From Bacillota bacterium (GTDB lineage: Bacteria; Bacillota; Clostridia; Oscillospirales; Acutalibacteraceae): a stretch of 15,454 nt of DNA. The stretch lies in assembly GCA_023397245.1 (NCBI GenBank), contig JAEWUH010000024.1, forward strand, positions 1-15,454. The letters run 5' to 3'. Shown piece after piece: positions 1 to 7,148 of this stretch; position 1 is the first letter of the stretch; every line of letters starts with the position of its first letter. The position numbers and the translations under genes were made by a program. The notes under the pieces are model-generated. The model was not told the origin of the DNA. It saw nothing but the letters and a program-made list of their open reading frames with translations, and made no database searches.

Positions 1-1193
1 TTCCAGTACCACGCATACGAAGGATAGCTTCCGTCCGCTGCGACCGTAAGGCTTGCAGCAGCTTTCTTCGCTACGGTCGTTTCGGAAGCCGGCTGCGCGG
101 TAATAGCCAGATCCTTGTATAATTCCAGCGTGTTATTGTTGCCCGCATTGACCGAACCGCCCGCCTTATAAATTGTGGTTCCGTTTGTGCCGGTAATAGT
201 AACCGCAGTCTCATTGTTCTGCGGCAGCCATAAATAATAAAGATTGTTTAGCAAACCCATGTCGGCGGAGCAGGTGCTTCCGCTGCCGACCTTATAGGTA
301 ATAACCGTATTATTATCTGCACTCGGCAATTCGATGCGAGTGCGGTAAACATTGTTATGATTGCCGTCGGTAGGAGTCGGGGTAACGGTATTCGCGTAAA
401 CGGACCCGCCCGTAAACGTGTTGACGGTTCCGGTACCTCCGATAGCAAAGCTTCCCCCAGTCTCGACGAAGCCCCTGCTGACGGTCACCTTGCCTCCGCT
501 GCCTCCCTTACCGCAGCCGATGTCAGGGGCGCCGGGCGTATAAGTTGCACCGTAAACTATGCCTCCGGTAATGGTCAGATCGCCGGCGCCGCCATTCACA
601 CCGCCGCCGATCCCGGCTGCGGTAACTCCGATCCCTTCAACCGTCCCGTTCGCAATTGTTACCTTGCCGCAGCTTTCACCGGAGTTGCCGCCGATTCCGG
701 CACCGGAACCGTTTCCCACTGTCCACAGAGTACTGTTTATATCCGGAGCCGTGATATTCAGCACAGCGCCCTCCGGCACGTGCAGTCCCGCAAAGGTTCC
801 GTTGCTCGCCAGCTGACTGTTGCCGCTGAGCGTTAAATTGACCGTTGTGCCCGCGCCGATGTTGAACGCGCAGGCAACCGGCGCAGCATCCTGAAAGGCG
901 ATATAAGTATCTTTCAGCGTAATGTTGACCGCGCCAAGACCGGCGTTTACTGCGACGGAATGCTTTGCGGGTGTTTCCTGCGTGCCGCCGGTAATGATGT
1001 AATTTTTTGATGCGTCAGAGATGGTTACATCAGCCGACGTCACATTTTTTGTTTCCGTTACTGTTTCCGCCGCGGCGTAATTCACGGGCATTATGGTGAG
1101 GATCATACAGACGGTAAGTACTATGCTCATAAATTTGCGCAGATGCGCCGCCGCAAAGGGATTGTGAATTTCCTGTGATTGATCGCTTCTCAT
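1..1193 (-). CDS. Secreted glycine-rich surface protein, N-terminal part (runs off left edge)
   Basis: The minus-strand frame is open from an ATG at 1193-1191 to the window edge, giving 397 complete codons; the C-terminus lies outside. A strong ribosome site (AGAGGGG) sits a few bases upstream of this ATG. Residues about 18-42 form a signal peptide: basic HLRK, a hydrophobic stretch, then NYAAAE as the probable cleavage area. A second ATG at codon 22 could start a shorter signal peptide, but it has no comparable ribosome site. Residues about 50-265 are rich in Gly, Thr, Val and Asn with recurring patterns such as GAGIGG, AAGIGGG and KVTI/LTIT, suggesting a right-handed beta-helix or similar repetitive beta fold found in clostridial adhesins and carbohydrate-binding proteins. 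After a TPTPT linker (about 270-276) comes a second region, and from about 363 (ITAQPAS) what looks like the start of an Ig-like domain. Role in adhesion or glycan binding is inference; no specific family is claimed. Confidence 0.8.
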   Translation of the reverse strand, partial: MRSDQSQEIHNPFAAAHLRKFMSIVLTVCMILTIMPVNYAAAETVTETKNVTSADVTISDASKNYIITGGTQETPAKHSVAVNAGLGAVNITLKDTYIAFQDAAPVACAFNIGAGTTVNLTLSGNSQLASNGTFAGLHVPEGAVLNITAPDINSTLWTVGNGSGAGIGGNSGESCGKVTIANGTVEGIGVTAAGIGGGVNGGAGDLTITGGIVYGATYTPGAPDIGCGKGGSGGKVTVSRGFVETGGSFAIGGTGTVNTFTGGSVYANTVTPTPTDGNHNNVYRTRIELPSADNNTVITYKVGSGSTCSADMGLLNNLYYLWLPQNNETAVTITGTNGTTIYKAGGSVNAGNNNTLELYKDLAITAQPASETTVAKKAAASLTVAADGSYPSYAWYW

Positions 1194-1245
1194 AATTCTT
1201 CCCCTCTTAATAATTTTAAGATAATTTGTCAATTTTGCTGTTACG

Positions 1246-1279
1246 ATCATATCATAAGGCTCTGAAATGATTCTGAAAT
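1246..1279 (-). promoter_or_regulatory. Candidate promoter of the left surface protein gene with direct repeats
   Basis: Read on the minus strand, two overlapping TATGAT hexamers (1256-1251 and 1251-1246) are good -10 candidates about 55 bases before the start codon. The matching -35 position (1279-1274, ATTTCA) is poor. Overlapping it is an exact 8-bp direct repeat, TCTGAAAT on the plus strand at 1261-1268 and 1272-1279, with an 11-bp period. A weak -35 covered by helically phased repeats is typical of activator-dependent promoters. The repeat is directly visible; promoter function is inferred. Confidence 0.35.
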
Positions 1280-1376
1280 TATATTTTGGGAGCCGGGCAC
1301 AGAAAAGCCAAGAATCCACGCATTCCTTCGGATTGTAAAATCCGGATTAAATTTTGCGCATATGCTTTCCGGCCTC

Positions 1377-1405
1377 TTGCTCATTCCGCCCGGTTTTTAT
1401 ATACT
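1377..1405 (+). promoter_or_regulatory. Candidate upstream promoter of the RpiR-type regulator
   Basis: TTGCTC (1377-1382), a 17-bp spacer and TATACT (1400-1405; five of six consensus positions) form a sigma-A-like promoter. It would give a leader of roughly 110 bases before the ATG at 1525. It competes with the candidate at 1440-1468; sequence alone cannot decide between them. Confidence 0.35.
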
Positions 1406-1439
1406 GAAATATGCGTAAATGACAGAAAACGCCGTGAAA

Positions 1440-1468
1440 TTGAAATATTCAAGCTGAAAACATACAAA
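1440..1468 (+). promoter_or_regulatory. Candidate proximal promoter of the regulator, overlapped by an inverted repeat
   Basis: TTGAAA (1440-1445), 17 bp, and TACAAA (1463-1468; four of six) form a possible promoter. The -35 lies inside a perfect 5-3-5 inverted repeat, TTGAAATATTCAA (1440-1452). A palindrome over the -35 of a regulator gene is a usual place for an autoregulatory operator, so this is a plausible binding site for the RpiR-type protein encoded just downstream. This AT-rich region can produce such repeats by chance. Confidence 0.3.
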
Positions 1469-1524
1469 AAAATAATTTTATGCAGAAAAAAAGAAAACGG
1501 GGATTGAAACGAAAGGAGCCGCCT

Positions 1525-2403
1525 ATGAGCTGTCATGTGGCAATCATCGACCGGATCAGGAGCGTTTATGCCTCCCTGCGCCCCTCGGAAAAGAAGGTCG
1601 CCGATTATGTGCTGGAGCATTTGGACACTCTGAAAGACTTATCCATTATGGAAGCGGCACAGAACGCGGGCGTAAGCCAGCCGACGGTGATCCGCTTTGT
1701 GCGTGCGCTGGATTTCAACGGATATCGGGACTTTCGGCATACCGCATTTTTGGAAAGGACACGCGGCGCTTCTGAAGTCAAATTTGACGCGCTGGCCGGA
1801 TTTAATCTGAAGCCGTGGGATTCTCTTTCCGATATTCCCCTGAAAACCGTGCAGGTAATGAAGACTCTGCTGGACGACACGCTGAAATCGGTATCCGCGG
1901 ATGAATTTAAAAAAGCAGTCCGCATGCTTGCGGGCGCGAAGCTCATCGATATCTACTGTGTGGAAAATTCCGTTACGCCGGCAAGCGATCTTCTGAACAA
2001 GCTCAGCTACCTGGGCCTTGCCTGCCGTTTGAACTGCGACAGCTATCTCCAGCAGATCACCGCGGGACATCTGGGCCCCCAGGACGTAGCCATCGCGTTT
2101 TCCTATTCCGGTTCCTCCATAGACACCATCAAGGCCCTGCGGCAAGCCCGCAGAACCGGCGCGGCTACGATCGCCGTCACCAATTTTGAGGACGCCCGAA
2201 TTGGAAAGGAAGCCGACGTTTGTATCCTTGCGGGCAGCGGCAGTAACGTGATCTACGGAAACGCCATTTTCTCACGGATTACCCAGCTGGCTGTGGTGGA
2301 TATGCTCTATATGGGCGTAATCCTGAGCGATTACAAAAGATTTTCACAAGCTTTGGACCGGAGCGGTTCGCTGATTTCCGACCGCGGGTATCCCCCCGTG
2401 TAA
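1525..2403 (+). CDS. MurR/RpiR-family transcriptional regulator (HTH plus SIS domain)
   Basis: This 292-residue protein has the family's usual size and layout. Residues 1-75 form the N-terminal helix-turn-helix domain; SIMEAAQNAGVSQPTVIRF (about 40-58) is the classic motif. Residues about 125-265 form a SIS (sugar isomerase) domain with DVAIAFSYSGSSIDT (about 187-201), the phosphosugar-binding loop type used by these regulators to sense a phosphorylated ligand. The frame is open further upstream, but the ATG at 1525 is chosen because AAAGGAG (1512-1518) lies six bases before it and the HTH domain starts right after. It is separated from the phosphonate operon by a terminator and is transcribed in the same direction. 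RpiR proteins usually govern adjacent catabolic genes, so it probably controls the AEP operon and perhaps itself. The ligand is unknown; a phosphonate or an intermediate such as phosphonoacetaldehyde would be an inference. Confidence 0.9.
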   Translation: MSCHVAIIDRIRSVYASLRPSEKKVADYVLEHLDTLKDLSIMEAAQNAGVSQPTVIRFVRALDFNGYRDFRHTAFLERTRGASEVKFDALAGFNLKPWDSLSDIPLKTVQVMKTLLDDTLKSVSADEFKKAVRMLAGAKLIDIYCVENSVTPASDLLNKLSYLGLACRLNCDSYLQQITAGHLGPQDVAIAFSYSGSSIDTIKALRQARRTGAATIAVTNFEDARIGKEADVCILAGSGSNVIYGNAIFSRITQLAVVDMLYMGVILSDYKRFSQALDRSGSLISDRGYPPV

Positions 2404-2421
2404 TTTCTCTTCCGCTTTGCG

Positions 2422-2461
2422 GGGGCCTGTTGCAGAATTTCTACAACAGGCCCCGTTTTTT
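2422..2461 (+). terminator. Rho-independent terminator after the regulator gene
   Basis: An 11-bp GC-rich stem, GGGGCCTGTTG (2422-2432) pairing with CAACAGGCCCC (2444-2454), has an 11-base loop and is followed by G and six T (2456-2461). It begins 18 bases after the regulator's stop codon. It separates the regulator's transcript from the AEP operon, which therefore needs its own promoter. Confidence 0.9.
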
Positions 2462-2469
2462 ATGTAATT

Positions 2470-2508
2470 TTTAACCTTTTTCTCGTTTATTTTTAAATTC
2501 GATTTAAT
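2470..2508 (+). promoter_or_regulatory. 11-bp-phased TTTAA repeats upstream of the AEP operon (possible PhoP-like box)
   Basis: Hexamers TTTAAC (2470-2475), TTTAAA (2492-2497) and TTTAAT (2503-2508) fall at multiples of 11 bp; the phase between the first two (2481-2486, TCTCGT) is degenerate. If transcription starts near 2543, they occupy about -73 to -35. The Bacillus PhoP box is a set of TTAACA-like hexamers at about 11-bp spacing in this position, so phosphate-starvation activation is possible. The same stretch contains a 6-3-6 inverted repeat, TTAAAT-TCG-ATTTAA (2493-2507), which could instead be a dimeric operator. AT-rich composition makes both tentative. Confidence 0.3.
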
Positions 2509-2527
2509 GGAGTTCCGGAAATTTGAG

Positions 2528-2536
2528 TGATAGAAT
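2528..2536 (+). promoter_or_regulatory. Extended -10 element of the AEP operon promoter
   Basis: TGATAGAAT has the TGn motif plus a -10 hexamer matching five of six consensus positions. The -35 position (2508-2513, TGGAGT) is weak, which fits an extended -10 or activator-assisted promoter. It lies between the upstream terminator and the first gene at 2595, so it is the best promoter candidate for the five-gene operon, with a start expected near 2543. Confidence 0.45.
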
Positions 2537-2545
2537 GAGACCGAA

Positions 2546-2566
2546 ATGAAACGGCCCGTTCTTCAT
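2546..2566 (+). promoter_or_regulatory. Candidate operator palindrome just downstream of the AEP promoter
   Basis: AACGG-C-CCGTT (2550-2560) is a perfect inverted repeat flanked by ATGAA (2546-2550) and its complement TTCAT (2562-2566), the outer arms being one base off-centre. It would lie just after the predicted transcription start, where a bound repressor could block the promoter. The RpiR-type protein encoded upstream is the natural candidate; this is not proven by sequence. Confidence 0.3.
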
Positions 2567-2594
2567 TTTGAATTCAGAAAGGAGTTCTGCCTGG

Positions 2595-3347
2595 ATGCTG
2601 ACGCTGGACGGAATCGAAAAATCCTACGGAAAAGAAAAGGTGCTTGACGGAATTACCCTGGATGTAAGAGACGGTGAGATCGTCTCCATTCTCGGCCCTT
2701 CCGGAAGCGGAAAAACAACTCTTCTCAATATTATTCTCGGCATCACCGACCCCACCGCCGGACGTATCCTCTACAACGGTGAGGACATCACAAAAAAGCC
2801 CATGGAGCTCCGGGGCTTCAACATTGTATTTCAGGACTACGCGCTTTTCCCGAACCTGGACGCGTGGCAGAATATTGTTTACGGCCTGAAAAACAGCCCT
2901 TCGGTTTCCACCCGCGAAGAAGTGGAAAGCCTGATTCGCCTGCTGGAGCTTTCCGAGCATCTTGACAAGCGGATCGACCAGCTGTCCGGCGGCCAGAAGC
3001 AGCGCGTCGCGCTGGCACGCACGCTCGTGATGAAACCGAAAATCCTCCTGCTGGACGAACCCTTCAGCGCGCTGGACGGGGTCATCAAGGAATCCATTAA
3101 AAGCCGCATCAAGGCGGTGGCAGAGCAGTACCGCCTGACGACAATTCTTGTTACGCACGACCCGGAAGAAGCGCTTACCCTCTCCGACCGGGTTTTAATC
3201 CTGCAGGACAAGGTAGTTTCCCAGTATGACACTCCGAGGAGTATCATTGACCACCCGAAAAACGATTTCATCAAAGAATTCATTCTGAATCAGCTTGTTA
3301 TTAAACGGAAGAATATTTTTTCCCTGTTTCAGGAGTGCCATGCTTAG
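2595..3347 (+). CDS. ABC transporter ATPase, putative 2-aminoethylphosphonate importer
   Basis: This 250-residue protein is the nucleotide-binding subunit of an importer and hydrolyses ATP on the inner face of the membrane. Visible motifs are Walker A GPSGSGKT (34-41), Q-loop Gln80 (VFQDY), signature LSGGQ (130-134), Walker B ending LLLDEP (Asp154, Glu155), D-loop SALD, and switch His188. It stops soon after the core domain and lacks the C-terminal TOBE extension seen in the other ATPase of this window. The ATG at 2595 is preferred over a start nine codons upstream because AAAGGAG lies about ten bases before it and family homology starts with this Met. It overlaps the permease gene by eight bases, implying coupled translation. 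The gene order with a fused permease, a binding protein, phnW and phnX matches AEP importers annotated as PhnT2/PhnU2/PhnS2 or AepVWX. Substrate is inferred from context. Confidence 0.9.
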   Translation: MLTLDGIEKSYGKEKVLDGITLDVRDGEIVSILGPSGSGKTTLLNIILGITDPTAGRILYNGEDITKKPMELRGFNIVFQDYALFPNLDAWQNIVYGLKNSPSVSTREEVESLIRLLELSEHLDKRIDQLSGGQKQRVALARTLVMKPKILLLDEPFSALDGVIKESIKSRIKAVAEQYRLTTILVTHDPEEALTLSDRVLILQDKVVSQYDTPRSIIDHPKNDFIKEFILNQLVIKRKNIFSLFQECHA

Positions 3348-4971
3348 GCGGCTGGAACGGGAAAACCGGCTCATTCTCACTTTCGCGCTGGGATTTTTCC
3401 TCATTTTTCTGGCGATTCCCCTGATTCTGATTGTTTTTCAGTCGCTGCGGACAGACTCCGGCATTGGGCCGGGGAATTATATCGGCGTCCTTACACAGAA
3501 CAGCTTTTTCAGGGCATTCGGCAACAGCCTGTGGGTTTCCCTGTGCAGCGGCGCCCTTTCCATGGCATTGGCCTTCCTGCTCGCCTACACGGTCAACTGC
3601 ACCAATCTTTCCGTCCGGCTGAAAAAGCTCATCACGGTCGCGACGGGTCTTCCCATGCTGCTGCCAACCATCACCTATGGTTTCGCAATCATTTATACCT
3701 ACGACCGGCAAGGCCTCATTTTTCGGCTCTTCGGCGGGTATCACCCGCAGATTTACGGCTTCAACGGTATGGTATTCGGTTATGTCGTCTATACACTGCC
3801 CATTTCCTTTATGCTGATCGACAACGGGTTCCGCTACATAGACAAGCAGTTTATCCTGGTCTGCCGGCTGATGGGAGACCGGCCGCTGAGAGCCTTTTTC
3901 ACCGCCATTCTGAGCCCGCTGGCCGGCACGCTGGGGACGGCGCTGATTCAGTCCTTTTCCCTTAGCTTTACGGATTTCGGCATACCGGCATCCGTCGGCG
4001 GCCAGTACAATGTTGTGGCAACCGTCCTCTACGACCAGATGCTCGGTTCGGTACCCGATTTCGGCAAAGGCTCCGCCGTGGCCATTTTTATGCTGATTCC
4101 GTCCGCGGCAAGCATTTTCCTGTTAAATCGGCTGGGCAGATACAGTTTCCGTTACAGCCGAATTTCGGAGATCGAATTCAAAAAAGCCCCGATAAAGGAT
4201 TTTATCTGCGCCGTATGCTCCGTTTTCATCCTGCTTGCGGTCCTTTCTATTTTCCTTGTGATTTTCATCGTGCCGTTTGTAACCATGTGGCCTTACCGTC
4301 TGACCTTTACCTTTTCGCATATAGCCGCTGTCTTTGAGGCCCCCGATCTGTGCGGCGTCTATCTGAATTCGCTCTTCGTTTCCGCAATGACGGCGCTGTT
4401 CGGCACCTTGCTGGCCTACGCGGCGGCGCTGGTAACGGCGCGGAGCCGAATCCCGGAAAAATGGCTGAAGTCGGTGGACGGCATCGCTCTGGTCACCAAC
4501 ACGGTTCCCGGCATGGTGCTCGGTATTTCTTTTCTTCTTGCTTTTTCCGGTACTCCGTTACACAATACTTTTTTACTCATCATCCTGTGCAATATCATTC
4601 ATTACTTCTCTTCCCCCTATTTCATGATCAAGGAGACGCTCGCCAAGCTGAACAGCTCCTGGGAACCGACGGCCAAACTGATGGGAGACAGCTGGCTGAA
4701 GACCGTCCGCCGGGTTCTCATCCCCAACACCGTCCCCACGATTCTGGATGTTTTCGGCTACTATTTCATCAATGCAATGGTGACCATCAGCGCGGTGGTA
4801 TTCCTGACCGGCGCGTTTACGATGGTGATTACCACAAAGATCCAGTATTTGCAGCATGTTGGAGATTTCGATGAAATCTTTGCGCTTTCGGTGCTCATTT
4901 TTCTGACCAACCTGACGGTAAAGCTGGCCGTTAAAACCAGCTCTGATTTTATAAGAAAGAAAAGAGGATAA
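3340..4971 (+). CDS. ABC transporter permease with two fused MetI-type domains, putative AEP importer
   Basis: This 543-residue membrane protein carries two complete permease halves, so one polypeptide can form the whole channel. It has about twelve hydrophobic segments. The first half (about 10-270) contains an EAA-type loop near 175-195 (CRLMGDRPLRAFF); the second (about 290-535) repeats it near 445-463 (AKLMGDSWLKTVRRV). The shared LMGD core supports internal duplication. These loops dock onto the ATPase. The ATG at 3340 is chosen over an in-frame codon 15 positions earlier: AGGAG (3331-3335) precedes it, and it overlaps the ATPase stop by eight bases. The C-terminus ends in basic IRKKRG, expected to be cytoplasmic. 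The fused organisation resembles the Fe3+/AEP permease group (PhnU2/AepW) rather than the separate PhnU and PhnV found in the minus-strand operon. AEP specificity is inferred from neighbouring phnW and phnX. Confidence 0.9.
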   Translation: MLRRLERENRLILTFALGFFLIFLAIPLILIVFQSLRTDSGIGPGNYIGVLTQNSFFRAFGNSLWVSLCSGALSMALAFLLAYTVNCTNLSVRLKKLITVATGLPMLLPTITYGFAIIYTYDRQGLIFRLFGGYHPQIYGFNGMVFGYVVYTLPISFMLIDNGFRYIDKQFILVCRLMGDRPLRAFFTAILSPLAGTLGTALIQSFSLSFTDFGIPASVGGQYNVVATVLYDQMLGSVPDFGKGSAVAIFMLIPSAASIFLLNRLGRYSFRYSRISEIEFKKAPIKDFICAVCSVFILLAVLSIFLVIFIVPFVTMWPYRLTFTFSHIAAVFEAPDLCGVYLNSLFVSAMTALFGTLLAYAAALVTARSRIPEKWLKSVDGIALVTNTVPGMVLGISFLLAFSGTPLHNTFLLIILCNIIHYFSSPYFMIKETLAKLNSSWEPTAKLMGDSWLKTVRRVLIPNTVPTILDVFGYYFINAMVTISAVVFLTGAFTMVITTKIQYLQHVGDFDEIFALSVLIFLTNLTVKLAVKTSSDFIRKKRG

Positions 4972-4975
4972 TTTT

Positions 4976-6013
4976 ATGAAACAGCGTATTCGGCAAATCT
5001 TATCCTGCACCGCCTGCCTATCCCTTTTGGCGCTCTCCTTCACAGCGTGCAGTCCCGCCGCCAAATCCGCCGGTACCCCCGCAAATGCGAACAGTTCAAA
5101 GCAGGTGGTAATTTATACGAACGCAGATGACGAAGCGGTCGAAGGCTTTAAAAACGCGCTGGACGGCAACGGCTACAAAGGGAAATACGTCATTCAGGGC
5201 TTCGGCACTTCCGATCTGGGCGGCAAGCTTCTTGCGGAAGGAAAGAATCTGGAAGCCGACCTCATTACAATGAGCTCCTACTATGTGGACAGCGCCCAGG
5301 CGAAAAATAAAATGTTCAAAGACCTGACTTTTAACGCAAAGCCGATGGACAAAACCATACCGGCCTACCGTTCCCCCACAACCTCGCAGGAGGGGGCCAT
5401 CCTGCTGAACACAGACGCCCTCAAGGCAGCAAATCTGCCGACGCCGGCTTCCCTTAAGGACCTTGAGAACCCGGTCTACAAGGGGCAGATTTCCGTTCCG
5501 GACGTTACCCAGTCTTCCACGGCCTGGCTGATGGTGCAGGCTTTGGTCTCGGCCTATGGAGAAGATCAGGCACAGCAGATTCTGACCGGGATTTATAAGA
5601 ACTGTGGCCCCCATATTGAAAAATCCGGTTCCGCACCGCTCAAAAACGTACGTGCCGGCTCCGTTGCCATCGGCTTCGGCCTGCGGCATCAGGCGGTCGC
5701 CGATAAAACAAAGGGTCTGCCCATCGACTTCGTTGATCCCTCGGAAGGAAATTTCCCCCTGACGGAATCCGTCGCCATTCTGGACAAAGGTGATAAAACC
5801 AATCCTCTTGCAATGGAAATGGCAAAATGCATCATTGAAAAGGGCCGCCCGATTCTGATCAAGACCTATCCCAATCCTCTCTATGAGGGAGAAAAGGCCG
5901 ACGCGGCAAACCAGTCAAAATATCCCAAGACGTTCAGCCAGCCGCTTTCGGTTGAACTGCTGGAGAAACATCAGAAGATTTCCGAAGCTGCCAAAGCAGC
6001 GGCACAATCCTGA
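4976..6013 (+). CDS. Lipoprotein substrate-binding protein, putative AEP-binding component
   Basis: This 345-residue protein has a lipoprotein signal peptide: positively charged MKQRIR, a hydrophobic core, and FTAC with Cys25 as the lipidation site. The -3 residue is Phe rather than the usual Leu. A low-complexity Ala/Ser/Asn linker (26-42) follows, then a two-lobe extracellular binding fold beginning KQVVIYTNADDE, the pattern of iron/phosphonate-type (SBP_bac_6-like) binding proteins. Motifs such as TSQEGAILLNTDAL and VYKGQISVPD, in the middle third, are typical of this group. It starts four bases after the permease stop, with AAAGAGG upstream, and lies directly before phnW. It would capture the substrate at the outer membrane face and deliver it to the fused permease. 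Position and family resemblance to PhnS2/AepX suggest AEP as ligand, but ligand contacts cannot be assigned here. Confidence 0.88.
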   Translation: MKQRIRQILSCTACLSLLALSFTACSPAAKSAGTPANANSSKQVVIYTNADDEAVEGFKNALDGNGYKGKYVIQGFGTSDLGGKLLAEGKNLEADLITMSSYYVDSAQAKNKMFKDLTFNAKPMDKTIPAYRSPTTSQEGAILLNTDALKAANLPTPASLKDLENPVYKGQISVPDVTQSSTAWLMVQALVSAYGEDQAQQILTGIYKNCGPHIEKSGSAPLKNVRAGSVAIGFGLRHQAVADKTKGLPIDFVDPSEGNFPLTESVAILDKGDKTNPLAMEMAKCIIEKGRPILIKTYPNPLYEGEKADAANQSKYPKTFSQPLSVELLEKHQKISEAAKAAAQS

Positions 6014-6035
6014 CCAAAGGAGACAATTCATCACC

Positions 6036-7148
6036 GTGAACAAATACAAGCTTTTAACCCCGGGTCCGCTGACCACCACCGAAACCGTAAAGCGGGAAAT
6101 GCTGTTTGATCACTGCACCTGGGACGACGACTACAAAAACATCACGCAGAGCATTCGCAGCCGGCTTTTACAACTCGCGCACGTCACGCCCGAACGGTAC
6201 ACCTCCGTTCTGATGCAGGGCAGCGGTACCTTCGGAGTGGAATCCGTACTTTCTAGTACGGTGGGAAATACCGACAAGCTCCTGATCTGCTCGAACGGCG
6301 CGTACGGAAGCCGCATGGCGGAAATCTGCGAATGGAACCGCATCCCCTATGTGCATTATCAGGAGCCCTGCGACCGCATTCCGTCCGCCGAAAAAGCCGC
6401 CCGTTTTTTGGACGGAGACTCCGCTATTACCCACATTGCCATGGTGCACTGTGAAACGACCACCGGCATCCTGAACGACGCGCGGAGCATGGGAGCACTC
6501 GCCCACGAGCGGGGCAAGACCTTTATTCTGGACGCCATGAGCAGCTTCGGCGGAATGGAAATCCCGGTTGCGGACTGGAACATTGATTTTTTGATCAGCA
6601 GCGCCAATAAATGTATTCAGGGCGTTCCCGGCTTTTCCTTCATCCTTGCAAACCGTGAAAAGCTGGACGAAAGCAAGGGAAAGGGAAGAAATCTCTCCCT
6701 GAATCTATACGATCAGTGGGAAGCAATGGAACGGGACGGGAAATGGCGCTTTACCTCTCCGACCCACACGGTGCTGGCCTTTTCCAAAGCGCTGGACGAG
6801 TTGGAGGCGGAGGGCGGGATTTCCGCCCGCAGCCGGAGATATACACTCAACAACCGCCTTCTGATCGATGAAATGGAAACGCTGGATATTCATCCGTTCC
6901 TTGGGAGCGAGCATCAGTCTCCCATTATTACAACATTCCTGTACCCCCAATGGGCGAATTTCCGCTTTCCGGAGTTCTATCAGTATATCAAGGACCGCGG
7001 TTATGTGATTTATCCCGGGAAGCTGACCGAAGTGGATACCTTCCGCATCGGGAACATTGGAGAAATCTACCCGCAGGATATTGAAAAGCTGACGGAGATC
7101 ATCCGCAGTTTTTCCAAGGAACACGGAGGGCCGCAAAATGGAAATTGA
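6036..7148 (+). CDS. phnW: 2-aminoethylphosphonate:pyruvate transaminase
   Basis: PhnW transfers the amino group of AEP to pyruvate, giving phosphonoacetaldehyde and alanine; it is a cytosolic PLP enzyme and the first step of AEP breakdown. The 370-residue product matches family hallmarks: N-terminal LLTPGPLTT, the CTWDDDY segment, QGSGTFGVE, SNGAYG, HCETTTG, DAMSSFGG with PLP-contacting Asp166, SSANKCIQGVPG with the PLP lysine Lys192, KWRFTSPTHTV, and C-terminal FRIGNIGE. The start is GTG at 6036: it aligns with the usual N-terminus and no in-frame ATG lies between the preceding gene's stop and this codon. The ribosome site AAAGGAG (6016-6022) is 13 bases away, longer than usual, which may lower translation. 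The gene follows the binding protein by 22 bases and overlaps phnX by 11 bases. The full set of motifs makes the identification secure. Confidence 0.97.
   Translation: MNKYKLLTPGPLTTTETVKREMLFDHCTWDDDYKNITQSIRSRLLQLAHVTPERYTSVLMQGSGTFGVESVLSSTVGNTDKLLICSNGAYGSRMAEICEWNRIPYVHYQEPCDRIPSAEKAARFLDGDSAITHIAMVHCETTTGILNDARSMGALAHERGKTFILDAMSSFGGMEIPVADWNIDFLISSANKCIQGVPGFSFILANREKLDESKGKGRNLSLNLYDQWEAMERDGKWRFTSPTHTVLAFSKALDELEAEGGISARSRRYTLNNRLLIDEMETLDIHPFLGSEHQSPIITTFLYPQWANFRFPEFYQYIKDRGYVIYPGKLTEVDTFRIGNIGEIYPQDIEKLTEIIRSFSKEHGGPQNGN

Noticed and set aside
357..836. Plus-strand open frames opposite the left surface protein
   Set aside because: They mirror the repetitive Gly/Thr-rich minus-strand coding frame, which has a signal peptide, a ribosome site and continuous coding to the edge. 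The plus-strand products have no recognisable domain.
6024..6038. A non-standard ATC start for phnW at 6030, better spaced from the ribosome site than GTG at 6036
   Set aside because: ATC is very rare as a start codon, and GTG matches the family N-terminus; the long spacing is noted instead.
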